A stretch of 59,320 nucleotides of DNA, taken from Labilibaculum manganireducens (lineage in GTDB: Bacteria; Bacteroidota; Bacteroidia; Bacteroidales; Marinifilaceae). The position numbers and the translations under genes were made by a program. Below, in pieces: positions 34,487-42,309 of the stretch (position 1 is the stretch's first letter; the number at the start of each line of letters is the position of its first letter). The notes beneath the pieces are model-generated. The model saw only the letters and a program-made list of their open reading frames with translations. It was not told the origin of the DNA and did no database searches. The stretch covers positions 1-59,320 of the forward strand of contig NZ_MVDE01000032.1 in assembly GCF_002843385.1 (NCBI RefSeq), given 5' to 3'.

Positions 34487-34883
34487 CCCAACCCCTTCTC
34501 CTGAAGCTACTCTTTATGCACAAATATTTGCTTTCCCAGACAATAGTTTGATTATAAACCTAAGCACCCCTCTGTTCTTCGAACATCTCCCCTTAAAATG
34601 GGAGAATTGTTCACAAACAGAATCTTCCCTTCTTGAGGGTACAGTACCGCAGTGGAGATTGTGAACGCAATTTGAAATAATATTGTGAACAAAGTGCCGA
34701 TCCCGACACGTCGGGAAAAGGGTGTTAATTCCTGATATTATCCTTTTTATACTTCTTGTTGGCTGAAAAAAATCAAGAGCAACAAGATGTGTTTAAAGAG
34801 TTGCTGAAGGAGAAGAGGAGTTCATTCGTAGTGAAGATTGGAATTCCCTCTCCTTCAGGAGAGGGCTGGGTGAGGTTACAGTA
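34487..34883. repeat. Dispersed non-coding repeat, about 400 bp, copy 1 near GH97
   Basis: The element starts with CCCCAACCCCTTCTCCTGAA and ends GAGAGGGCTGGGTGAGGTTA. Its ends carry inverted segments (TTCTCCTGAAGCTACTC against a diverged counterpart near 34795). Internally it shares CTTCGAACATCTCCCC, AATATTTGCTTTCCCAG and GGGTGTTAATTCCTGATATT with the copy at 37593-37945, in the same orientation. It carries an insertion including GATCCCGACACGTCGGGA. No coding capacity is visible. Confidence 0.85.
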
Positions 34884-34890
34884 ATAAACA

Positions 34891-35038
34891 AAAAGAGGAT
34901 GTCCAAAAAGTATTGTTCTATTGTCATTCTGATCCCGATGAATCGGGACGAAGAATCTTTCACTTTAAAAAACAGATGTTTCGACTTCGCTCAACATGAC
35001 AATCCAGTACAAAATATTCCTTTTTGGACACCCTCTTT
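34891..35038. repeat. Long hairpin element downstream of GH97
   Basis: AAGAGGATGTCCAAAAAG (34892-34909) and CTTTTTGGACACCCTCTT (35020-35037) are inverted with one mismatch and enclose a second palindromic segment, GATCCCGATGAATCGGGAC. It lies between the GH97 stop codon and the large repeat and probably terminates GH97 transcription. The inner GTCATTCTGATCCCGA...CGAAGAATCTTTC motif is a frequent dispersed repeat in this phylum. Confidence 0.7.
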
Positions 35039-35060
35039 AACACAATAATAATTCTAAGTC

Positions 35061-37136
35061 TTATAATTCTATCAAACTAATGGCTGCGCCACCACCTTCA
35101 GCCAAATGGTATTCCAATTTCGACGTGTTATCTACCTCTTTATTTAGGATCTGAAACTCGGTTGGATTTTGATCCCAATGAGCATTTTCACCATCCAAAT
35201 AGAGTGTTGCTTTGTATTTCTTCCCTGGAGTAAGAAAATTCAGATCTATATCCATATCGCGGGCATTTTCATCGGTTATTGATCCTACAAACCAATTTTC
35301 AGAATTACGATCCTTACGGGCGATGGTCACAAAATCCCCTATTTCTCCATTCAACACCTTGCTGGTTTCCCAGGTTACGGCTACGTCGCGAATGAACTGG
35401 AATGCATCGTTTCCTTTGTAATTCTCAATTAAATCGGGAACCATCTGAATTGGACTGTTAATTACCACATACAATGCCAATTGCTGCGCCAAAGTAGTAT
35501 TCACCTGATTGTTTGGTTTGTGAGGTGTTAACTTGATATTGAAAATACCCGGCGTATAATCGATAGGCCCTGCCAACATACGAGTAAAAGCTACAATTGG
35601 CAAATGCTCCGGAGGATTTCCACCATCGCTTGCCCAGGCATTAAATTCCTGTCCGCGTAATCCTTCACGGGAAATGATGTTTGGATAAGTTCGACGCAAA
35701 CCCGTTGCTTTGATTGGCTCGTGAGCGTTAACCGCAACCTGATATTTCGCACCTGTTTCAACAGCTCTCCGGTAATTGTTTACCATCCACTGTCCGTGAT
35801 GATATTCTCCTTTTGGAATAATTTTGCCAACATAGCCTGTTTTCACCGAATGAATTCCCAATGAGTTCATTAGCTGATAGGCTGTATCCATTTGTTGATT
35901 GTAAGTTCTTGGGGCAGCTGAGGTTTCGTGATGCATGATCAACTCAACACCTTTTTCTTTTCCGTAACGAACCACTTCCTTTAAATCGTAATCGGCATAA
36001 GGAGTAACAAAATCGAAAACTCCTTCGCGATCCTCAAAACCAATCCAATGTTCCCAACCGGTGTTCCATCCTTCTACCAAAATACCACCAATCTTATTTT
36101 CCGAAGCAAAGTCGATTAACTCCTTCGCATATTTGGTTGTTGCACCGTGCTTGCCGCTGGCCAGATCCCACGATTTGGTTCCCAGATGCATATCCCACCA
36201 AATACCAACATATTTCATTGGTTTAAAATAATCAACCGACCCAATTTTATTGGGCTCATTCAAATTTACGATCAAGTCGGATTCAATTAAACCTCCTGCA
36301 TTTTCAGAAATCTGAATGGTTCTCCAAGGTGTGTTAAAAGGAACAGCTCTTTTTACTTTGTAACCCGTTCTGTCCGATCCAACCAATTCACTTTCCAGCA
36401 TCAATTTCTCTTTGTTTACTTTCAAAGTCATTCCTGCATAATCTGTAAGGTTGGCTTCGTGAAAACTCAAATAAATACCTTCTGCTGTTTTCATAGTAAC
36501 CGGAGTGTTCACCGCATTTTCGGGTATGTAAGTTTGAGCCAGATTGTCGTTGGAACGCAATGCAATTGCATCGATACCAGTAAGCGAAGTAGTATGATAT
36601 AAGTGCTCGTAAATGTCCCAATCACCTGGAATCCACCATACCTTGTGATCGCCGGTGAGATTAAACTGTGTATTTTCATCGGTAATGATAACTTCTTGCA
36701 TAGCTTCTTGTTCTGGAAACTCGTAACGAAACCCAAGACCATCATTGTATACTTTAAACACCAAATTCATTTTTCGGTTTGGAGCCTGTTCTTCTTCTAA
36801 ATTCAATACTAATTGATTGAAATTATCCACAACCTCTCTTTTCTCGCCCCACTGCATTTCCCAGGTAGAATTACTGGATGAAAGCTGTGAGCTGACAATC
36901 TTCCATCCTTTTTCGATGGATGGCATGTTCTGAAAATCGAAACCCAGAGTAGACGGCTCAATTACTTTTTTACCATTGAACAAAACCTCGTAAGTGGCCT
37001 GTCCTTCGACCATACTGAATTGAACGCCAATTTTCCCATCGGGCGATTCAACATTCCGGACTAATTTGCCATTGGCACAGGATGCCAATATCATTGCAAG
37101 ACCAGCAATAAAACACAGTGTTGATTTAAAATTCAT
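35061..37136 (-). CDS. GH97-family alpha-glucosidase/alpha-galactosidase, lipoprotein
   Basis: 691 residues from the ATG at 37136-37134, chosen because it begins directly with the lipoprotein signal MNFKSTLCFIAGLAMILASC; an ATG 18 codons earlier adds an unlikely extension. Domains: N-terminal beta-sandwich (about 25-270), TIM barrel (about 290-560) and C-terminal beta domain. GH97 features include VKRAVPFNTPWRTIQI, GIWWDMHLGTKSW, GGILVEGWNTGWE and LIMHHETSAAPRTYN. The family covers inverting SusB-type alpha-glucosidases and retaining alpha-galactosidases; which one is unclear here. No SusC/SusD pair is next to it. Confidence 0.9.
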   Translation of the reverse strand: MNFKSTLCFIAGLAMILASCANGKLVRNVESPDGKIGVQFSMVEGQATYEVLFNGKKVIEPSTLGFDFQNMPSIEKGWKIVSSQLSSSNSTWEMQWGEKREVVDNFNQLVLNLEEEQAPNRKMNLVFKVYNDGLGFRYEFPEQEAMQEVIITDENTQFNLTGDHKVWWIPGDWDIYEHLYHTTSLTGIDAIALRSNDNLAQTYIPENAVNTPVTMKTAEGIYLSFHEANLTDYAGMTLKVNKEKLMLESELVGSDRTGYKVKRAVPFNTPWRTIQISENAGGLIESDLIVNLNEPNKIGSVDYFKPMKYVGIWWDMHLGTKSWDLASGKHGATTKYAKELIDFASENKIGGILVEGWNTGWEHWIGFEDREGVFDFVTPYADYDLKEVVRYGKEKGVELIMHHETSAAPRTYNQQMDTAYQLMNSLGIHSVKTGYVGKIIPKGEYHHGQWMVNNYRRAVETGAKYQVAVNAHEPIKATGLRRTYPNIISREGLRGQEFNAWASDGGNPPEHLPIVAFTRMLAGPIDYTPGIFNIKLTPHKPNNQVNTTLAQQLALYVVINSPIQMVPDLIENYKGNDAFQFIRDVAVTWETSKVLNGEIGDFVTIARKDRNSENWFVGSITDENARDMDIDLNFLTPGKKYKATLYLDGENAHWDQNPTEFQILNKEVDNTSKLEYHLAEGGGAAISLIEL

Positions 37137-37224
37137 AGTTAATTGAATCAAAAGATTAGTATTAATTAAGTTCAAACTATAGTTAAACAATAAGAATGAA
37201 TAAATGTCGTATTCTTTTCGGATT

Positions 37225-37312
37225 TACCCCTAAATCCCCTAAAGGGGACTTTCTCCGGATGCAGACATTGAGGGTGTTTGCATCGGGAGCCCCCATTAGG
37301 GGATTGGGGGTT
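37225..37312. repeat. Short palindromic intergenic repeat (CCCCTAAA/TTTAGGGG type)
   Basis: CCCCTAAATCCCCTAAAGGG at the left and CCCCCATTAGGGGATTGGGG at the right form an element with inverted outer parts around a unique centre. It is upstream of the GH97 gene. A weaker relative is at 13290-13345. Confidence 0.6.
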
Positions 37313-37592
37313 AAAAAACGACAATAAAGAGTTTTCATTACTTAATTTCTATAAGTTCTGAATAATTATCAAAGTAACCAGAGAATAAGCTCAATAACTA
37401 AATACTAATTGCAAATATAGATGGATTTCAGCTCTCTACACATACAATCCTTTCATTTTATGGCAATTGAACAAATAAGATTCCTTGAAAAATATTGATA
37501 ATATAAAGATGATACAATGAGCTAAACTGGCTTAATCACCACTTTTTGCGCTCAAAATCTTCACTGGAGATAATACTTGAACTTAATATAAA
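37313..37592. other. Intergenic region without a supported gene
   Basis: 280 bp of AT-rich sequence between two repeat elements. I see no gene or clear signal. Confidence 0.5.
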
Positions 37593-37945
37593 AAATTCCT
37601 CGTCCCCCAACCCCTTCTCCTGAAGGAGCTACTCTTTATTCACAAATATTTGCTTTCCCAGGCAATAGTTTGATTATAAACCTAAGCACCCTTCTGTTCT
37701 TCGAACATCTCCCCTTAAAATGGGAGAATCGTTCACAAACAGAATCTTCCCTTCTTGAGGGGAAGTGCCGACAGGCAAAAGGGTGTTGATTCCTGATATT
37801 ATTCTTTTTATACTTCTTGTTGGTTGAAAAAAAATCAAGAGCAACAAGATTTGTATAAAGAGTAGCTTCAGGAGAAGAGGAGTTCATTCGTAGTGAAGAT
37901 TGGAATTCCCTCTCCTTGAGGAGAGGGCTAGGGTGAGGTGACATT
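37593..37945. repeat. Dispersed non-coding repeat, about 350 bp, copy 2 near GH97
   Basis: Same family and orientation as 34487-34883, so the two copies flank the GH97 gene as direct repeats. It has terminal inverted segments: near the left, TTCTCCTGAAGGAGCTACTC; near the right, GAGTAGCTTCAGGAGAA. It ends CTCTCCTTGAGGAGAGGGCT and GGGTGAGGTGA. It has no coding capacity and behaves like a MITE or a folded intergenic repeat. Confidence 0.85.
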
Positions 37946-38069
37946 AATAAAAATAAATTTTAAAAAAAATGCCAATGAAACACCTAGTTAGTAGTACTCC
38001 ATAGAATTATCAGGAGCTATAATCATGTATGAAAGAATAAAATAAAACCAATTCTCAAAAAAAGATGGA

Positions 38070-39677
38070 TTAAACGGACTTTATCGCCATCACTTTTAAA
38101 TCAAACTCTTCATTCGGATAAATGGAGCGATTCCTAATTTTAGTTTTATAGGTATAAATGGTATTCACCGAAAAATTAAGAATACCGGCTATTTTCTCAT
38201 TGTCGTTTATGCCCAATCGAATCAGAGCAAAAATCCGTAAATCGGTAGTTAAACATTGAGAATCTTTTAAACTGATTCGATCTTTCTCTTCGAACAATTG
38301 ATTGAACCGATTTACAAAATCAGGAAATAGTTTCAGGAAAATCCGATCAAAATCTTCAAACAAATTCTCGCGTTCTTTCTTCGAATTGTAATTTTTCAAT
38401 TCCGATTCGATGGCATCGTACTGTTTCGTCATTAATTGGCGGGAAACGGCTTTTTTCATTGCTTCCAGTTTCCCGATAAACTGAGAACTAAAATTGAAAT
38501 AGTAACCAACATACTCTTCTTTAATTTTACTTACCTCACGAAGCTGTTCATTCAATTGCCGAAGATTACCATTGCTCTCCAAAATCTCTTTACGGGCTTT
38601 TTTCAATTCCTTTACCTGCCGGTAGATAATGATGGAAAAAGAAATTAACAGCAAGGCCAAAAGAGATACAATCAGAGAGATATTGGATATGATCTTTTTT
38701 TCCTTTTCTACTTTGCTTAAAACAGCAGCTTCAATATCAGGCCGGATGAATGATATCTCCAATTGCCGGGCATTACTGCCGTAAAAAACAGCATCTTTTT
38801 GAGCTTCGGAGATAAACCGGTTTGCTTTCTCTAAATCTCCATCGTGAAAAAGTAGTTCTGCCAATACTTTCGCAGCCAGTGTTTCTTTTGTGGCAGACTG
38901 AATATCACCAACAACAGCTTTACAGAGATGATATTTTGCTTTTTCTTTTTCCTGTAGTTTTAAGTAGGAAATCCCCAATATGCAGTTGGTAATCGCAGAC
39001 TGATGCGGGGTTAAATCCTTTTTATTTAATAAGGATGTGCAATACTTTTGAACATCGTAACTGGCGTTATTATTTTGACTTTTTAATGCCAAAGCCAGAA
39101 TGTATTCGAAAGAATCAGGATCACCCTCTGCTGCAATTTTCTTCACATATGAATTCCCTGTTTTCCGGTATTTGGGCGCATAATATCCCCAACGGGAATT
39201 GGATAAATCGTAATAGGCACGATAAGCTGCAGAATAAAAATCAATGCGTTTTTTTTGATCCAAGGCCATCGGATCGATGGTCTGAATGCTGTCGATGGTT
39301 TCCTTGTACAATCCGCGGAGCAGAAGAATCAGGGAGATATTTGACTTGGCTTCGGCAATTTTTGATGCCTCCTGTAAACCGTAGGCCGTTTTCAATGCTA
39401 AATTCCCATACTGAAAAGCCGAATCGTAAACAAAATACTCGTATTCTTTGGTCAGTTTCACCAACAAATTGTACTCCTCGTTTCTTCGGTCCTCGAAATT
39501 GGAATGCTGCAGGGAATCTGTAAGCAAAGCGATTTTGTTCTTTTTTACCTGAACAATGCTGTCTTTTGCTTCAATGTATTTATTCGCCTCGGCAAACTGA
39601 AATGCAAGAGAATCATTTTGTCCGAAAGAATTCAGACTTAGTAAAACAAAAAATGTTAGAATGACACTTCTGTACAT
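38070..39677 (-). CDS. DUF6377 regulator: TPR sensor, membrane helix, LuxR-type HTH
   Basis: 535 residues from the ATG at 39677, which begins with the signal peptide MYRSVILTFFVLLSLNSFGQ; an in-frame ATG at 39740 adds 21 unlikely residues. A periplasmic TPR-like helical region (about 25-310) is followed by a membrane helix (IISNISLIVSLLALLLISFSIIIYR), a coiled coil, the DUF6377 segment and a C-terminal HTH: TDLRIFALIRLGINDNEKIAGILNFSVNTIYTYKTKIR. Such one-protein sensors, related in layout to SusR-type activators, often control carbohydrate genes; the GH97 gene downstream on the same strand is a candidate target. It has no kinase or receiver domain. Confidence 0.85.
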   Translation of the reverse strand: MYRSVILTFFVLLSLNSFGQNDSLAFQFAEANKYIEAKDSIVQVKKNKIALLTDSLQHSNFEDRRNEEYNLLVKLTKEYEYFVYDSAFQYGNLALKTAYGLQEASKIAEAKSNISLILLLRGLYKETIDSIQTIDPMALDQKKRIDFYSAAYRAYYDLSNSRWGYYAPKYRKTGNSYVKKIAAEGDPDSFEYILALALKSQNNNASYDVQKYCTSLLNKKDLTPHQSAITNCILGISYLKLQEKEKAKYHLCKAVVGDIQSATKETLAAKVLAELLFHDGDLEKANRFISEAQKDAVFYGSNARQLEISFIRPDIEAAVLSKVEKEKKIISNISLIVSLLALLLISFSIIIYRQVKELKKARKEILESNGNLRQLNEQLREVSKIKEEYVGYYFNFSSQFIGKLEAMKKAVSRQLMTKQYDAIESELKNYNSKKERENLFEDFDRIFLKLFPDFVNRFNQLFEEKDRISLKDSQCLTTDLRIFALIRLGINDNEKIAGILNFSVNTIYTYKTKIRNRSIYPNEEFDLKVMAIKSV

Positions 39678-39828
39678 GTTTATTGGGATATGGGTTTGCT
39701 GAACAAGGGGTAAAAGTAAGATTAATATTTTCTGCGGCAAAAAAAATGCACAGCCCCAACCTTTACATACAAAACACTAAGAATATTTTATTTTCAGCTG
39801 GCTAAAGCTGCAATAGATAAAAACACAA

Positions 39829-39862
39829 GGATAACCGTAAGGACATTGCATCACGTTCCTTG
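39829..39862 (+). repeat. REP-family half element left of the DUF6261 locus
   Basis: GGATAACCGTAAGGACATTG at 39829-39848 is the same left arm as in the REP palindromes at 42078 and 42208, but the right arm has decayed to CATCACGTTCCTTG. It marks the left edge of the DUF6261/RAYT block. Confidence 0.65.
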
Positions 39863-39978
39863 ATAGATTTAACCACACGATGCAATCGTACGGAAGCAGG
39901 GGTAGCAGGGGGCGAATCGGCAAAACACAACAAACTATTGATCATAGAAGAAATGAAAACAATATTTATCACTATTTT

Positions 39979-40007
39979 TTGTTCAATTAAAAAAAATACT
40001 ATATTTG
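39979..40007 (+). promoter_or_regulatory. Bacteroidota-type promoter upstream of the 41-bp array
   Basis: TATATTTG at 40000-40007 matches the -7 consensus TAnnTTTG exactly, and TTG at 39979-39981 lies 18 bases upstream, in the range of the -33 element. Transcription would start near 40013 and run through the whole repeat array into the DUF6261 gene, giving a leader of about 550 nt. Confidence 0.6.
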
Positions 40008-40161
40008 TTATTCTCACTGCACAATAAACTTAAATAAGTTGTTATAAAAGAGATATAGATCTACAGCGCGAGTGTTTTTGATCAGTAAACACATCAACAT
40101 ACATTGAAAAATATTGTTTTTTGATCAATAAACATATAGTTAAAAACAGAGAAATGGATCT

Positions 40162-40518
40162 TTTGCCACGTGTACTCAGTACAAAGCCTGAAAACCTGGG
40201 TTTTTGCCAAATGCACTGAGTACAAAGTTTCACAACTTGAGTTTTTGCCCCGTGACTATTTAGTGAAAGCCCGAAAAATTGGTTTTTTGCTTCGTGACTA
40301 TTTAGTGAAAGCTCGAAAACTTAAGTTTTTGCCACGTGTACTCAGTACAAAGCCTGAAAACCTGGGTTTTCACTCCGTGTAGGGAATACAAAGCTCGGAA
40401 ACTTGAGTTTTTGCCCAATGTACTAAGTACAAAGCTCGAAAACTTGGGTTTTGACACAATGTAGGGAGTACAAAGCTTGAAAACTTGGGTTTTTACACAA
40501 TGTACTGAGTACAAAACA
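40162..40518 (+). repeat. Tandem array of 41-42-bp units with two co-varying palindromes each
   Basis: Units start at 40162, 40203, 40244, 40286, 40328, 40369, 40410, 40451 and 40492 (last partial). Two degenerate units may precede them (TTTTTGATCAGTAAACA near 40075 and TTTTTGATCAATAAACA near 40118, 43 bp apart). Palindrome A sits mid-unit: TGTACTCAGTACA in units 1 and 5, TGTACTAAGTACA in 7, TGTACTGAGTACA in 9, TGTAGGGAGTACA in 8, TGACTATTTAGTGA in 3 and 4. Palindrome B spans unit borders: AAAACCTGGGTTTT (1, 5), AAAACTTAAGTTTT (4), AAACTTGAGTTT (6). Arms change together or to G-T pairs. Units 3 and 4 are 42 bp. There are no unique spacers, so it is not CRISPR. A DUF6261 gene starts 49 bp after it. 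Confidence 0.92.
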
Positions 40519-40566
40519 AAAATAACAGTTGAATAATCCATAAATATTAATTTAAAATAACAAGTT

Positions 40567-41295
40567 ATGACATTGATTTCCAGAATTAAGACAACCAGTC
40601 GCAATGGCGACCTTAGTGCATTATTAAGCCTTATTCTAAAAGCATTTTCACAATACGATTGGAGTACTGACACTTATTTAACTTCTATTATTGCAAAAGT
40701 AAGTGCAATAAACACGGCACTCACCGAGGCTTTGAAGCGATTAACGATTTACTCTCAATTGGCAGAGAAAGACCATGTGCGCGATATGGAAATTAAAGCC
40801 TTGTTTAAGTTGGTAGAAGGCTATGTACATATTCCTATTGTTGAACTACAAAATGCGGCTCTGGTAGTAGACAATGTATTGGAGCAATATGGTTTGAGCA
40901 TACAGAAAGAAGATTATTCCGAGGAATCGGCAGATACTGTCTCCTTACTCAACGATTTAAGTAAACCCGATGTTGCAGCTGCTATAGCAAAACTGCAAGG
41001 GGTCGCAGAAACGGTTGCAAATCTAGATGCAGCTCAAAAAGATTTTGAAAATTTAGCCTTGCAGCAAGCCAAAGGCGAGAGCGTGAAGAAAGATTTAGCT
41101 TCGGCAAGTCAATTGAAGAAAGAAGGCATCACAACGATTAATGATGACTTGATGGGCTATATGAACACCATGGCAAAGGTAAACCCTGCCGTTTATGAGG
41201 CTACCACCAAAACAATTGCCGAGTTAATCGCTAAAAACAATGAATTGGTAAAACGACGTTACAAAACAAACGAGGTAGATACCGAATTGGTTTAA
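40567..41295 (+). CDS. DUF6261 family protein
   Basis: 242 residues, soluble, strongly helical, without signal peptide. It resembles the Bacteroidota family DUF6261: TLISRIKTTSRNGDLSALLS at the start, then long helices (AINTALTEALKRLTIYSQLAEKD, DMEIKALFKLVEGYVHIPIVE), an acidic loop (residues 117-126, EDYSEESADT), and a C-terminal helical hairpin ending NNELVKRRYKTNEVDTELV. The function is unknown. No catalytic motif is visible; it looks like a structural or nucleic-acid/protein-binding helical bundle. It follows the 41-bp array in the same predicted transcript and is closed by a terminator-like hairpin. Confidence 0.8.
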   Translation: MTLISRIKTTSRNGDLSALLSLILKAFSQYDWSTDTYLTSIIAKVSAINTALTEALKRLTIYSQLAEKDHVRDMEIKALFKLVEGYVHIPIVELQNAALVVDNVLEQYGLSIQKEDYSEESADTVSLLNDLSKPDVAAAIAKLQGVAETVANLDAAQKDFENLALQQAKGESVKKDLASASQLKKEGITTINDDLMGYMNTMAKVNPAVYEATTKTIAELIAKNNELVKRRYKTNEVDTELV

Positions 41296-41305
41296 AACTA
41301 CAGCT

Positions 41306-41333
41306 AAGGGTTTCGCAAGATGTGAAGCCCTTT
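41306..41333 (+). terminator. Terminator-like hairpin after the DUF6261 gene
   Basis: AAGGG-TTC pairs with GAA-CCCTT across 41306-41332, with single mismatches in each arm, followed by TTTG. It starts 10 bp after the stop codon. Confidence 0.55.
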
Positions 41334-41464
41334 GTTTAAAATCATCCCACGCTGGCGGGATTGACTTAGTGCACATATTATAATACAAATAGAAATAAAC
41401 GATTCAATATTAACCGGTAGCCGAAAAGGTTTATAGAGTAGGCATCATTAATAAATTAAAAAAA

Positions 41465-41833
41465 ATGAAAAAGATTTTAATCATTACATTTATGTTGTTT
41501 TTAGGAATAACCAACTTAAAAGCACAAACTAACGAATTAATTGCTAAGACTAAAGAGGTAGCAATACTTGATGCTGTTTTAGATAAAGGATTATTTAATG
41601 ATAATTCCCAAAAATTAGATATTACACTATTTGAATATTACTCTACAGCATATAAAAACAAAAGAAAAGAAATAACTCAATCAACCGGAAGTTCTGCAAG
41701 CCACCCGTCATCCTTATCAGATTATAAAGAGAGATTAGCCGAGTCTAAAGGGCTATGGTCCATAATAGGAAGAATGATGTCATGGGTAAAGAGTGATATC
41801 CCAGAAAATAGTGATGACACGGGAATAAACTAG
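41465..41833 (+). CDS. Small exported protein of unknown function
   Basis: 122 residues starting with a clear signal peptide (MKKILIITFMLFLGITNLKA, cleavage before QTNEL). The mature part is about 100 residues, polar, with a Ser-rich stretch (STGSSASHPSSLSDYK) and a C-terminal helix GLWSIIGRMMSWVK. I do not recognise the family. It lies 170 bp behind the DUF6261 gene on the same strand, between that gene and the REP/RAYT region, so it could be a partner or an unrelated passenger. Confidence 0.6.
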   Translation: MKKILIITFMLFLGITNLKAQTNELIAKTKEVAILDAVLDKGLFNDNSQKLDITLFEYYSTAYKNKRKEITQSTGSSASHPSSLSDYKERLAESKGLWSIIGRMMSWVKSDIPENSDDTGIN

Positions 41834-41908
41834 GTTAAGCTAATAACTAGTTTACTTCCTTGAAGTTAAATTATTATTGTTATCAGAAATGGAAAAACAA
41901 CTACACAC

Positions 41909-41956
41909 AGTCGAGTAAGCTAGGGGAATTTCGCTCCTAGCTTTTCACAGAACCCG
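41909..41956 (-). mobile_element. Short group II intron 3'-end remnant
   Basis: On the minus strand GGGTTCTGTGAAAAGCTAGG, then a short loop and CCCCTAGCTTACTCGACT correspond to the end of domain V and to domain VI of the remnant at 5315-5454. The rest of the intron is absent. Confidence 0.55.
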
Positions 41957-41974
41957 ATTCTTCGCAAGAAATAA

Positions 41975-41997
41975 AAGACATTGCATGCAATATCCTT
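41975..41997. repeat. REP-like palindrome
   Basis: GACATTGCATGCAATATC (41977-41994) is a near-palindrome with the GCATGC centre shared by all REP elements of this locus. Confidence 0.7.
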
Positions 41998-42077
41998 AAA
42001 AAAGAAGAAGAAAACCTTGCAAACGCCCCAGATCTAAATTAATACGTAATATGGCTAAGGATGCTGTTTTTAAAAAT

Positions 42078-42118
42078 GTAGGGTAACCGTAAGGACATTG
42101 CATGCAATGTCCCTACCC
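42078..42118. repeat. REP palindrome
   Basis: GGACATTGCATGCAATGTCC (42093-42112) is a perfect 20-bp palindrome inside a wider frame GTAGGG...CCCTAC. The left arm carries the GTAACCGTAAGG sequence common to the other copies. It is one of several copies upstream of the RAYT gene. Confidence 0.85.
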
Positions 42119-42207
42119 CATACAACAAAAACACGAAGACCTTGGCAAATGCGCCTTATCTAAATTAACACCTGATATGGCTAAAAATGTTGGTTTTTTT
42201 TTAATAA

Positions 42208-42293
42208 AGGATAACCGTAAGGATCTTGCATGCAAGATCCATACAAGCATGCAAGATCCATACAAACACACAATGTCCCTACCACACAATCAC
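42208..42293. repeat. Cluster of REP palindromes directly upstream of the RAYT gene
   Basis: GGATCTTGCATGCAAGATCC (42221-42240) is a perfect palindrome preceded by GGATAACCGTAA; half copies GCATGCAAGATCC and ACAATGTCCCTACC follow up to about 42293. Compared with the copy at 42093 both arms changed together (ACATTG to ATCTTG), so the palindrome is kept. Confidence 0.85.
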
Positions 42294-42309
42294 AAATAAA
42301 TAAAGATCG

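Noticed and set aside
37636-37944. 102-residue frame on the minus strand
   Set aside because: It lies wholly inside a non-coding repeat element and is not open in the other copy.
39802-40017. 71-residue frame on the minus strand
   Set aside because: It covers a REP half element and the promoter region upstream of the array; no start signal or family resemblance.
40162-40518. 41-bp array as a CRISPR array
   Set aside because: Units are contiguous with no unique spacers; variation is confined to paired palindrome arms, and no cas genes are nearby.
40170-40673. Reading frames through the 41-bp array encoding repeated peptides on either strand
   Set aside because: Units of 41 bp shift the frame at each copy; the open stretches arise only because some units are 42 bp, and variation follows palindromes, not codons.
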